Shown here: positions 49,101 through 61,660 of the stretch, piece after piece
Layout of the letters: every line of letters begins with the position of its first letter
How positions within the stretch are numbered: position 1 is the stretch's first letter
Assembly (NCBI RefSeq): GCF_051020975.1
Contig: NW_027478159.1
Location: 3,240,501-3,304,500 of the forward strand
Direction: 5' to 3'
Source of the DNA: Osmia lignaria lignaria
Taxonomy: Eukaryota; Arthropoda; Insecta; Hymenoptera; Megachilidae
Length of the DNA stretch: 64,000 nucleotides
Made by a program: the position numbers and the translations under genes
Notes under the pieces: model-generated
What the model saw: the letters and a program-made list of their open reading frames with translations, nothing else
Told to the model about the DNA's origin: nothing
Databases searched by the model: none

Positions 49101-51990
49101 CTATGATATTTTTTGATCAGATGCGTAGTTCTCGAGATATATCAAGATATTTAAAAGTTCCGAAGCCGCACCAACATAATAGAGATACAGAAACACCGTG
49201 GCCCCTTTCTTTGAGATCACTCTGCACTATTGCGAGCTGCAAATGCCACTTCCAGCTTAGCTGTGCAGAAGAAGAACAACAAGAAGAAGAAATATCTCGA
49301 AATATGTCCGTCAGGCCCCTTCCCTTGAGATAAATCTGCAAATATCTCGGAAACGAAGAGAGCTATGGCAAAATGTTAAGAGACCTTTTTTGTAGAGAAT
49401 TAAGTTTCCTACTTTTCATGTTCTATGATATTTTTTGATCAGATGCGTAGTTCTCGAGATATATCAAGATATTTAAAAGTTCCGAAGCCGCACCAACATA
49501 ATAGAGATACAGAAACACCGTGGCCCCTTTCTTTGAGATAACTCTGCACTATTGCGAGCTGCAAATGCCACTTCCAGCTTAGCTGTGCAGAAGAAGAACA
49601 ACAAGAAGAAGAAATATCTCGAAATATGTCCGTTAGGCCCCTTCCCTTGAGATAAATCTGCAAATATCTCGGAAACGAAGCGAGCTATGGCAAAATGTTA
49701 AGAGACCTTTTTTGTAGAGAATTACGTTTCCTACTTTTCATGTTCTATGATATTTTTTGATCAGATGCGTAGTTCTCGAGATATATCAAGATATTTAAAA
49801 GTTCCGAAGCCGCACCAACATAATAGAGATACAGAAACACCGTGGCCCCTTTCTTTGAGAGATCTCTGCACTATTGCGCGCTGCAAATGCCACTTTCAGC
49901 TTAGCTGTGCAGAAGAAGAACAACAAGAAGAAGAAATATCTCGAAATATGTCCGTTAGGCCCCTTCCCTTGAGATAAATCTGCAAATATCTCGGAAACGA
50001 AGCGAGCTATGGCAAAATGTTAAGCGACCTTTTTTGTAGAGAATTAAGTTTCCTACTTTTTATGTTCTATGATATTTTTTGATCAGAAGCGTAGTTTTCG
50101 AGATATATCGAGATATTTAAAAGTTCCGAAGCCGCACCAACATAATAGAGATACAGAAACACCGTGGCCCCTTTCTTTGAGATAACTCTGCACTAGTGCG
50201 AGCCGCAAATGCCACTTCCAGCTTAGCTGTGCAGAAGAAGAACAACAAGAAGAAGAAATATCTCGAAATATGTCCGTCAGGCCCCTTCCCTTGAGATAAA
50301 TCTGCAAATATCTCGGAAACGAAGCGGGCTACGGCAAAATGTTAAGAGACCTTTTTTGTAGAAAATTAGGTTTCCTACTTTTTATGTTCTATGATATTTT
50401 TTGATCAGACGCGTAGTTCTCGAGATATATCAAGATATTTAAAAGTTCCGAAGCCGCACCAACATAATAGAGATACAGAAACACCGTGGCCCCTTTCTTT
50501 GAGATAACTCTGCACTATTGCGAGCTGCAAATGCCACTTCCAGCTTAGCTGTGCAGAAGAAGAACAACAAGAAGAAGAAATATCTCGAAATATGTCCGTC
50601 AGGCCCCTTTCCTTGAGATAAATCTGCAAATATCTCGGAAACGAAGCGAGCTATGGCAAAATGTTAAGAGACCTTTTTTGTAGAGAATTAAGTTTCCTAC
50701 TTTTTATGTTCTATGACATTTTTTGATCAGATGCGTAGTTCTCGAGATATATCAAGATATTTAAAAGTTCCGAAGCCGCACCAACAAAATAGAGATACAG
50801 AAACACCGTGGCCCCTTTCTTTGAGATAACTCTGCACTATTGCGAGCTGTAAATGCCACTTCCAGCTTAGCTGTGCAGAAGAAGAACAACAAGAAGAAGA
50901 AATATCTTGAAATATGTCCGTCAGGCCCCTTCCCTTGAGATATATCTGCAAATATCTCGGAAACGAAGCGAGCTATGGCAAAATGTTGAGAGACCTTTTT
51001 TGTCGAGAATTAAGTTTCCTACAATTTATGTTCTATGATATTTTTTGATCAGAAGCGTAGTTTTCGAGATATATCGAGATATTTAAAAGTTCCGAAGCCG
51101 CACCAACATAATAGAGATACAGAAACACCGTGGCCCCTTTCTTTGAGATAACTCTGCACTATTGCGAGCTGCAAATGCCACTTCCAGCTTAGCTGTGCAG
51201 AAGAAGAACAACAAGAAGAAGAAATATCTCGAAATATGTCCGTCAGACCCCTTCCCTCGAGATAAATCTGCAAATATCTCGGAAAGGAAGAGAGCTATGG
51301 CAAAATGTTAAGAGACCTTTTTTGTAGAGAATTAAGTTTCCTACTTTTCATGTTCTATGATATTTTTTGATCAGATGCGTAGTTCTCGAGATATATCAAG
51401 ATATTTAAAAGTTCCGAAGCCGCACCAACATAATAGAGATACAGAAACACCGTGGCCCCTTTCTTTGAGATAACTCTGCACTATTGCGAGCTGCAAATGC
51501 CACTTCCAGCTTAGCTGTGCAGAAGAAGAACAACAAGAAGAAGAAATATCTCGAAATATGTCCGTCAGGCCCCTTCCCTTGAGATAAATCTGGAAATATC
51601 TCGGAAACGAAGAGAGCTATGGCAAAATGTGAAGAGACCTTTTTTGTAGAGAATTAAGTTTCCTACTTTTTACGTTCTATGACATTTTTTGATCAGATGC
51701 GTAGTTCTCGAGATATATCAAGATATTTAAAAGTTCCGAAGCCGCACCAACAAAATAGAGATACAGAAACACCGTGGCCCCTTTCTTTGAGATAACTCTG
51801 CACTATTGCGAGCTGTAAATGCCACTTCCAGCTTACCTGTGCAGAAAAAGAACAACAAGAAGAAGAAATATCTTGAAATATGTCCGTCAGGCCCCTTCCC
51901 TTGAGATATATCTGCAAATATCTCGGAAACGAAGCGAGCTATGGCAAAATGTTAAGAGACCTTTTTTGTCGAGAATTATGTTTCCTACAA
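46171..51990 (+). repeat. Satellite segment of mixed units, including a TGATCGG triplet
   Basis: Three consecutive units at about 47505, 47827 and 48149 carry TGATCGG in place of TGATCAG, which destroys the BclI site; two of them also share CCCCTGCCCTTGAG. From 48.7 kb the CTACTTTTCATG variant dominates. Two plus-strand frames free of the usual stop occur at 49103-49333 and 49747-49977. A unit with ATCTGGAAATATC, TTTTACGTTCTATGACATT is at about 46760-46860; it recurs, with GTGAAGAG as well, at 51590-51690 and 62533-62633. Confidence 0.8.
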
Positions 51991-54900
51991 TTTATGTTCT
52001 ATGATATTTTTTGATCAGAAGCGTAGTTTTCGAGATATATCGAGATATTTAAAAGTTCCGAAGCCGCACCAACATAATAGAGATACAGAAACACCGTGGC
52101 CCCTTTCTTTGAGATGACTCTGCACTATTGCGAGCTGGAAATGCAACTTCCAGTTTAGCTGTGCAGAAGACGAACAACAAGAAGAAGAAATATCTCGAAA
52201 TATGTCCGTTAGGCCCCTTCCCTTGAGATAAATCTGCAAATATCTCGGAAACGAAGCGAGCTATGGCAAAATGTTAAGAGACCTTTTTTGTAGAGAATTA
52301 AGTTTCCTACTTTTTATGTTCTATGATATTTTTTGATCAGAAGCGTAGTTTTCGAGATATATCGAGATATTTAAAAGTTCCGAAGCCGCACCAACATAAT
52401 AGAGATACAGAAACACCGTGGCCCCTTTCTTTGAGATAACTCTGCACTATTGCGAGCTGCAAATGCCACTTCCAGCTTAGCTGTGCAGAAGAAGAACAAC
52501 AAGAAGAAGAAATATCTCGAAATATGTCCGTCAGACCCCTTCCCTCGAGATAAATCTGCAAATATCTCGGAAAGGAAGAGAGCTATGGCAAAATGTTAAG
52601 AGACCTTTTTTGTAGAGAATTAAGTTTCCTACTTTTCATGTTCTATGATATTTTTTGATCAGATGCGTAGTTCTCGAGATATATCAAGATATTTAAAAGT
52701 TCCGAAGCCGCACCAACATAATAGAGATACAGAAACACCGTGGCCCCTTTCTTTGAGATAACTGTGCACTAGTGCGAGCCGCAAATGCCACTTCCAGCTT
52801 AGCTGTGCAGAAGAAGAACAACAAGAAGAAGAAATATCTCGAAATATGTCCGTCAGGCCCCTTTCCTTGAGATAAATCTGCAAATATCTCGGAAACGAAG
52901 CGGGCTACGGCAAAATGTTAAGAGACCTTTTTTGTAGAAAATTAGGTTTCCTACTTTTTATGTTCTATGATATTTTTTGATCAGATGCGTAGTTCTCGAG
53001 ATATATCAAGATATTTAAAAGTTCCGAAGCCGCACCAACATAATAGAGATACAGAAACACCGTGGCCCCTTTCTTTGAGATAACTCTGCACTATTGCGAG
53101 CTGCAAATGCCACTTCCAGCTTAGCTGTGCAGAAGAAGAACAACAAGAAGAAGAAATATCTCGAAATATGTCCGTCAGGCCCCTTCCCTTGAGATAAATC
53201 TGCAAATATCTCGGAAACGAAGAGAGCTATGGCAAAATGTTAAGAGACCTTTTTTGTAGAGAATTAAGTTTCCTACTTTTCATGTTCTATGATATTTTTT
53301 GATCAGATGCGTAGTTCTCGAGATATATCAATATTTAAAAGTTCCGAAGCCGCACCAACATAATAGAGATACAGAAACACCGTGGCCCCTTTCTTTGAGA
53401 TAACTCTGCACTATTGCGAGCTGCAAATGCCACTTCCAGCTTAGCTGTGCAGAAGAAGAACAACAAGAATAAGAAATATTTCGAAATATGTCCGTCAGGC
53501 CCCTTCCCTTGAGATAAATCTGCAAATATCTCGGAAACGAAGCGAGCTATGGCAAAATGTTAAGAGACCTTTTTTGTAGAGAATTAAGTTTCCTACTTTT
53601 TATGTTCTATGATATTTTTTGATCAGATGCGTAGTTCTCGAGATATATCAAGATATTTAAAAGTTCCGAAGCCGCACCAACATAAGAGAGATACAGAAAC
53701 ACCGTGGCCCCTTTCTTTGAGATAACTCTGCACTATTGCGAGCTGCAAATGCCACTTCCAGCTTAGCTGTGCAGAAGAAGAACAACAAGAAGAAGAAGTA
53801 TCTCGAAATATGTCCGTCAGGCCCCTTCCCTTGAGATAAATCTGCAAATATCTCGGAAACGAAGAGAGCTATGGCAAAATGTTAAGAGACCTTTTTTGTA
53901 GAGAATTAAGTTTCCTACTTTTCATGTTCTATGATATTTTTTGATCAGATGCGTAGTTCTCGAGATATATCAAGATATTTAAAAGTTCCGAAGCCGCACC
54001 AACATAATAGAGATACAGAAACACCGTGGCCCCTTTCTTTGAGATCACTCTGCACTATTGCGAGCTGCAAATGCCACTTCCAGCTTAGCTGTGCAGAAGA
54101 AGAACAACAAGAAGAAGAAATATCTCGAAATATGTCCGTCAGGCCCCTTCCCTTGAGATAAATCTGCAAATATCTCGGAAACGAAGAGAGCTATGGCAAA
54201 ATGTTAAGAGACCTTTTTTGTAGAGAATTAAGTTTCCTACTTTTCATGTTCTATGATATTTTTTGATCAGATGCGTAGTTCTCGAGATATATCAAGATAT
54301 TTAAAAGTTCCGAAGCCGCACCAACATAATAGAGATACAGAAACACCGTGGCCCCTTTCTTTGAGATAACTCTGCACTATTGCGAGCTGCAAATGCCACT
54401 TCCAGCTTAGCTGTGCAGAAGAAGAACAACAAGAAGAAGAAATATCTCGAAATATGTCCGTTAGGCCCCTTCCCTTGAGATAAATCTGCAAATATCTCGG
54501 AAACGAAGCGAGCTATGGCAAAATGTTAAGAGACCTTTTTTGTAGAGAATTAAGTTTCCTACTTTTCATGTTCTATGATATTTTTTGATCAGATGCGTAG
54601 TTCCCGAGATATATCAAGATATTTAAAAGTTCCGAAGCCGCACCAACATAATAGAGATACAGAAACACCGTGGCCCCTTTCTTTGAGAGAACTCTGCACT
54701 ATTGCGCGCTGCAAATGCCACTTTCAGCTTAGCTGTGCAGAAGAAGAACAACAAGAAGAAGAAATATCTCGAAATATGTCCGTCAGGCCCCTTCCCTTGA
54801 GATAAATCTGCAAATATCTCGGAAACGATGCCAGCTATGGGAAAATGTTAAGAGACCTTTTTTGTAGAGAATTAAGTTTCCTACTTTTTATCTTCTATGA

Positions 54901-55530
54901 TATTTTTTGATCAGATGCGTAGTTCTAGAGATATATCAAGATATTTAAAAGTTCCGAAGCCGCACCAACATAATAGAGATACAGAAACACCGTGGCCCCT
55001 TTCTTTGAGATAACTGTGCACTAGTGCGAGCCGCAAATGCCACTTCCAGCTTAGCTGTGCAGAAGAAGAACAACAAGAAGAAGAAATATCTCGAAATATG
55101 TCCGTCAGGCCCCTTCCCTTGAGATAAATCTGCAAATATCTCGGAAACGAAGCGGGCTACGGCAAAATGTTAAGAGACCTTTTTTGTAGAAAATTAGGTT
55201 TCCTACTTTTTATGTTCTATGATATTTTTTGATCAGACGCGTAGTTCTCGAGATATATCAAGATATTTAAAAGTTCCGAAGCCGCACCAACAAAATAGAG
55301 ATACAGAAACACCGTGGCCCCTTTCTTTGAGATAACTCTGCACTATTGCGAGCTGTAAATGCCACTTCCAGCTTAGCTGTGCAGAAGAAGAACAACAAGA
55401 AGAAGAAATATCTTGAAATATGTCCGTCAGGCCCCTTCCCTTGAGATATATCTGCAAATATCTCGGAAACGAAGCGAGCTATGGCAAAATGTTAAGAGAC
55501 CTTTTTTGTCGACAATTATGTTTCCTACAA
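51991..55530 (+). repeat. Eleven-monomer HOR (3540 bp), copy A
   Basis: The unit order from 52015 recurs at 55555, a shift of 3540 bp (11 x 322 minus 2). Rare markers common to both copies are GGAAAGGAAGAGAG (52569 and 56109), CCTCGAGATAAATC, GGGCTACGGC, the 2-bp deletion ATCAATATTT (53328 and 56868), AAGAATAAGAAATATTTCG, CATAAGAGAGATAC, AGAAGTATCTCG, and GAGATCACTCTGC. Near its end the copy has ACGATGCCAGC and GTTCTAGAGATAT, shared with copy C but missing from copy B. Confidence 0.87.
53328..53333 (+). other. Two-base deletion allele of the monomer, first of three
   Basis: The normal ATCAAGATATTT reads ATCAATATTT, giving a 320-bp unit. The same allele is at 56868-56873 and 59442-59447, always in the same place in the 11-mer/8-mer HOR. 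It is a useful tag for copy counting and shows that these HORs share descent. Confidence 0.9.
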
Positions 55531-58410
55531 TTTATGTTCTATGATATTTTTTGATCAGAAGCGTAGTTTTCGAGATATATCGAGATATTTAAAAGTTCCG
55601 AAGCCGCACCAACATAATAGAGATACAGAAACACCGTGGCCCCTTTCTTTGAGATGACTCTGCACTATTGCGAGCTGGAAATGCCACTTCCAGTTTAGCT
55701 GTGCAGAAGAAGAACAACAAGAAGAAGAAATATCTCGAAATATGTCCGTTAGGCCCCTTCCCTTGAGATAAATCTGCAAATATCTCGGAAACGAAGCGAG
55801 CTATGGCAAAATGTTAAGAGACCTTTTTTGTAGAGAATTAAGTTTCCTACTTTTTATGTTCTATGATATTTTTTGATCAGAAGCGTAGTTTTCGAGATAT
55901 ATCGAGATATTTAAAAGTTCCGAAGCCGCACCAACATAATAGAGATACAGAAACACCGTGGCCCCTTTCTTTGAGATAACTCTGCACTATTGCGAGCTGC
56001 AAATGCCACTTCCAGCTTAGCTGTGCAGAAGAAGAACAACAAGAAGAAGAAATATCTCGAAATATGTCCGTCAGACCCCTTCCCTCGAGATAAATCTGCA
56101 AATATCTCGGAAAGGAAGAGAGCTATGGCAAAATGTTAAGAGACCTTTTTTGTAGAGAATTAAGTTTCCTACTTTTCATGTTCTATGATATTTTTTGATC
56201 AGATGCGTAGTTCTCGAGATATATCAAGATATTTAAAAGTTCCGAAGCCGCACCAACATAATAGAGATACAGAAACACCGTGGCCCCTTTCTTTGAGATA
56301 ACTGTGCACCAGTGCGAGCCGCAAATGCCACTTCCAGCTTAGCTGTGCAGAAGAAGAACAACAAGAAGAAGAAATATCTCGAAATATGTCCGTCAGGCCC
56401 CTTTCCTTGAGATAAATCTGCAAATATCTCGGAAACGAAGCGGGCTACGGCAAAATGTTAAGAGACCTTTTTTGTAGAAAATTAGGTTTCCTACTTTTTA
56501 TGTTCTATGATATTTTTTGATCAGATGCGTAGTTCTCGAGATATATCAAGATATTTAAAAGTTCCGAAGCCGCACCAACATAATAGAGATACAGAAACAC
56601 CGTGGCCCCTTTCTTTGAGATAACTCTGCACTATTGCGAGCTGCAAATGCCACTTCCAGCTTAGCTGTGCAGAAGAAGAACAACAAGAAGAAGAAATATC
56701 TCGAAATATGTCCGTCAGGCCCCTTCCCTTGAGATAAATCTGCAAATATCTCGGAAACGAAGAGAGCTATGGCAAAATGTTAAGAGACCTTTTTTGTAGA
56801 GAATTAAGTTTCCTACTTTTCATGTTCTATGATATTTTTTGATCAGATGCGTAGTTCTCGAGATATATCAATATTTAAAAGTTCCGAAGCCGCACCAACA
56901 TAATAGAGATACAGAAACACCGTGGCCCCTTTCTTTGAGATAACTCTGCACTATTGCGAGCTGCAAATGCCACTTCCAGCTTAGCTGTGCAGAAGAAGAA
57001 CAACAAGAATAAGAAATATTTCGAAATATGTCCGTCAGGCCCCTTCCCTTGAGATAAATCTGCAAATATCTCGGAAACGAAGCGAGCTATGGCAAAATGT
57101 GAAGAGACCTTTTTTGTAGAGAACTAAGTTTCCTACTTTTTATGTTCTATGATATTTTTTGATCAGATGCGTAGTTCTCGAGATATATCAAGATATTTAA
57201 AAGTTCCGAAGCCGCACCAACATAAGAGAGATACAGAAACACCGTGGCCCCTTTCTTTGAGATAACTCTGCACTATTGCGAGCTGCAAATGCCACTTCCA
57301 GCTTAGCTGTGCAGAAGAAGAACAACAAGAAGAAGAAGTATCTCGAAATATGTCCGTCAGGCCCCTTCCCTTGAGATAAATCTGCAAATATCTCGGAAAC
57401 GAAGAGAGCTATGGCAAAATGTTAAGAGACCTTTTTTGTAGAGAATTAAGTTTCCTACTTTTCATGTTCTATGATATTTTTTGATCAGATGCGTAGTTCT
57501 CGAGATATATCAAGATATTTAAAAGTTCCGAAGCCGCACCAACATAATAGAGATACAGAAACACCGTGGCCCCTTTCTTTGAGATCACTCTGCACTATTG
57601 CGAGCTGCAAATGCCACTTCCAGCTTAGCTGTGCAGAAGAAGAACAACAAGAAGAAGAAATATCTCGAAATATGTCCGTCAGGCCCCTTCCCTTGAGATA
57701 AATCTGCAAATATCTCGGAAACGAAGAGAGCTATGGCAAAATGTTAAGAGACCTTTTTTGTAGAGAATTAAGTTTCCTACTTTTCATGTTCTATGATATT
57801 TTTTGATCAGATGCGTAGTTCTCGAGATATATCAAGATATTTAAAAGTTCCGAAGCCGCACCAACATAATAGAGATACAGAAACACCGTGGCCCCTTTCT
57901 TTGAGATAACTCTGCACTATTGCGAGCTGCAAATGCCACTTCCAGCTTAGCTGTGCAGAAGAAGAACAACAAGAAGAAGAAATATCTCGAAATATGTCCG
58001 TTAGGCCCCTTCCCTTGAGATAAATCTGCAAATATCTCGGAAACGAAGCGAGCTATGGCAAAATGTTAAGAGACCTTTTTTGTAGAGAATTAAGTTTCCT
58101 ACTTTTCATGTTCTATGATATTTTTTGATCAGATGCGTAGTTCTCGAGATATATCAAGATATTTAAAAGTTCCGAAGCCGCACCAACATAATAGAGATAC
58201 AGAAACACCGTGGCCCCTTTCTTTGAGATAACTCTGCACTATTGCGAGCTGCAAATGCCACTTCCAGCTTAGCTGTGCAGAAGAAGAACAACAAGAAGAA
58301 GAAATATCTCGAAATATGTCCGTTAGGCCCCTTCCCTTGAGATAAATCTGCAAATATCTCGGAAACGAAGCGAGCTATGGCAAAATGTTAAGAGACCTTT
58401 TTTGTAGAGA
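55531..58410 (+). repeat. Shortened HOR, copy B
   Basis: It starts like copy A but turns back early: from the GGAAAGGAAGAGAG unit to its next occurrence (56109 to 58683) is 2574 bp, that is 8 units minus 2 bp. The units carrying ACGATGCCAGC and TTCTAGAG are absent. The left part follows copy A, while the right part, with two successive CGTTAGGCCCC units (57807 and 58129), matches copy C. Confidence 0.85.
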
Positions 58411-61400
58411 ATTAAGTTTCCTACTTTTCATGTTCTATGATATTTTTTGATCAGATGCGTAGTTCTCGAGATATATCAAGATATTTAAAAGTTCCGAAGC
58501 CGCACCAACATAATAGAGATACAGAAACACCGTGGCCCCTTTCTTTGAGATAACTCTGCACTATTGCGAGCTGCAAATGCCACTTCCAGCTTAGCTGTGC
58601 AGAAGAAGAACAACAAGAAGAAGAAATATCTCGAAATATGTCCGTCAGACCCCTTCCCTCGAGATAAATCTGCAAATATCTCGGAAAGGAAGAGAGCTAT
58701 GGCAAAATGTTAAGAGACCTTTTTTGTAGAGAATTAAGTTTCCTACTTTTCATGTTCTATGATATTTTTTGATCAGATGCGTAGTTCTCGAGATATATCA
58801 AGATATTTAAAAGTTCCGAAGCCGCACCAACATAATAGAGATACAGAAACACCGTGGCCCCTTTCTTTGAGATAACTGTGCACCAGTGCGAGCCGCAAAT
58901 GCCACTTCCAGCTTAGCTGTGCAGAAGAAGAACAACAAGAAGAAGAAATATCTCGAAATATGTCCGTCAGGCCCCTTTCCTTGAGATAAATCTGCAAATA
59001 TCTCGGAAACGAAGCGGGCTACGGCAAAATGTTAAGAGACCTTTTTTGTAGAAAATTAGGTTTCCTACTTTTTATGTTCTATGATATTTTTTGATCAGAT
59101 GCGTAGTTCTCGAGATATATCAAGATATTTAAAAGTTCCGAAGCCGCACCAACATAATAGAGATACAGAAACACCGTGGCCCCTTTCTTTGAGATAACTC
59201 TGCACTATTGCGAGCTGCAAATGCCACTTCCAGCTTAGCTGTGCAGAAGAAGAACAACAAGAAGAAGAAATATCTCGAAATATGTCCGTCAGGCCCCTTC
59301 CCTTGAGATAAATCTGCAAATATCTCGGAAACGAAGAGAGCTATGGCAAAATGTTAAGAGACCTTTTTTGTAGAGAATTAAGTTTCCTACTTTTCATGTT
59401 CTATGATATTTTTTGATCAGATGCGTAGTTCTCGAGATATATCAATATTTAAAAGTTCCGAAGCCGCACCAACATAATAGAGATACAGAAACACCGTGGC
59501 CCCTTTCTTTGAGATAACTCTGCACTATTGCGAGCTGCAAATGCCACTTCCAGCTTAGCTGTGCAGAAGAAGAACAACAAGAATAAGAAATATTTCGAAA
59601 TATGTCCGTCAGGCCCCTTCCCTTGAGATAAATCTGCAAATATCTCGGAAACGAAGCGAGCTATGGCAAAATGTGAAGAGACCTTTTTTGTAGAGAATTA
59701 AGTTTCCTACTTTTTATGTTCTATGATATTTTTTGATCAGATGCGTAGTTCTCGAGATATATCAAGATATTTAAAAGTTCCGAAGCCGCACCAACATAAG
59801 AGAGATACAGAAACACCGTGGCCCCTTTCTTTGAGATAACTCTGCACTATTGCGAGCTGCAAATGCCACTTCCAGCTTAGCTGTGCAGAAGAAGAACAAC
59901 AAGAAGAAGAAGTATCTCGAAATATGTCCGTCAGGCCCCTTCCCTTGAGATAAATCTGCAAATATCTCGGAAACGAAGAGAGCTATGGCAAAATGTTAAG
60001 AGACCTTTTTTGTAGAGAATTAAGTTTCCTACTTTTCATGTTCTATGATATTTTTTGATCAGATGCGTAGTTCTCGAGATATATCAAGATATTTAAAAGT
60101 TCCGAAGCCGCACCAACATAATAGAGATACAGAAACACCGTGGCCCCTTTCTTTGAGATCACTCTGCACTATTGCGAGCTGCAAATGCCACTTCCAGCTT
60201 AGCTGTGCAGAAGAAGAACAACAAGAAGAAGAAATATCTCGAAATATGTCCGTCAGGCCCCTTCCCTTGAGATAAATCTGCAAATATCTCGGAAACGAAG
60301 AGAGCTATGGCAAAATGTTAAGAGACCTTTTTTGTAGAGAATTAAGTTTCCTACTTTTCATGTTCTATGATATTTTTTGATCAGATGCGTAGTTCTCGAG
60401 ATATATCAAGATATTTAAAAGTTCCGAAGCCGCACCAACATAATAGAGATACAGAAACACCGTGGCCCCTTTCTTTGAGATAACTCTGCACTATTGCGAG
60501 CTGCAAATGCCACTTCCAGCTTAGCTGTGCAGAAGAAGAACAACAAGAAGAAGAAATATCTCGAAATATGTCCGTTAGGCCCCTTCCCTTGAGATAAATC
60601 TGCAAATATCTCGGAAACGAAGCGAGCTATGGCAAAATGTTAAGAGACCTTTTTTGTAGAGAATTAAGTTTCCTACTTTTCATGTTCTATGATATTTTTT
60701 GATCAGATGCGTAGTTCTCGAGATATATCAAGATATTTAAAAGTTCCGAAGCCGCACCAACATAATAGAGATACAGAAACACCGTGGCCCCTTTCTTTGA
60801 GATAACTCTGCACTATTGCGAGCTGCAAATGCCACTTCCAGCTTAGCTGTGCAGAAGAAGAACAACAAGAAGAAGAAATATCTCGAAATATGTCCGTTAG
60901 GCCCCTTCCCTTGAGATAAATCTGCAAATATCTCGGAAACGAAGCGAGCTATGGCAAAATGTTAAGAGACCTTTTTTGTAGAGAATTAAGTTTCCTACTT
61001 TTCATGTTCTATGATATTTTTTGATCAGATGCGTAGTTCTCGAGATATATCAAGATATTTAAAAGTTCCGAAGCCGCACCAACATAATAGAGATACAGAA
61101 ACACCGTGGCCCCTTTCTTTGAGAGAACTCTGCACTATTGCGCGCTGCAAATGCCACTTTCAGCTTAGCTGTGCAGAAGAAGAACAACAAGAAGAAGAAA
61201 TATCTCGAAATATGTCCGTCAGGCCCCTTCCCTTGAGATAAATCTGCAAATATCTCGGAAACGATGCCAGCTATGGGAAAATGTTAAGAGACCTTTTTTG
61301 TAGAGAATTAAGTTTCCTACTTTTTATCTTCTATGATATTTTTTGATCAGATGCGTAGTTCTAGAGATATATCAAGATATTTAAAAGTTCCGAAGCCGCA

Positions 61401-61660
61401 CCAACATAATAGAGATACAGAAACACCGTGGCCCCTCTCTTTGAGATAACTGTGCACTAGTGCGAGCCGCAAATGCCACTTCCAGCTTAGCTGTGCAGAA
61501 GAAGAACAACAAGAAGAAGAAATATCTCGAAATATGTCCGTCAGGCCCCTTCCCTTGAGATGAATCTGCAAATATCTCGGAAACGAAGCGGGCTACGGCA
61601 AAATGTTAAGAGACCTTTTTTGTAGAAAATTAGGTTTCCTACTTTTTATGTTCTATGATA
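58411..61660 (+). repeat. HOR copy C, longer at the right end
   Basis: Matches copy B from 58451 and then copy A at its right end. The ACGATGCCAGC and TTCTAGAGATAT markers at 61260-61376 lie 6436 bp from those at about 54826-54940. One CGTTAGGCCCC unit is present twice (60381 and 60703), so this copy is one unit longer than the same part of copy A. It carries the third copy of the 2-bp deletion at 59444. Confidence 0.85.

Noticed and set aside
51819..52004. Plus-strand 61-codon frame as a gene
   Set aside because: It is an out-of-register frame opened by chance substitutions (CTTACCTGTG, GCAGAAAAAG) in one unit.
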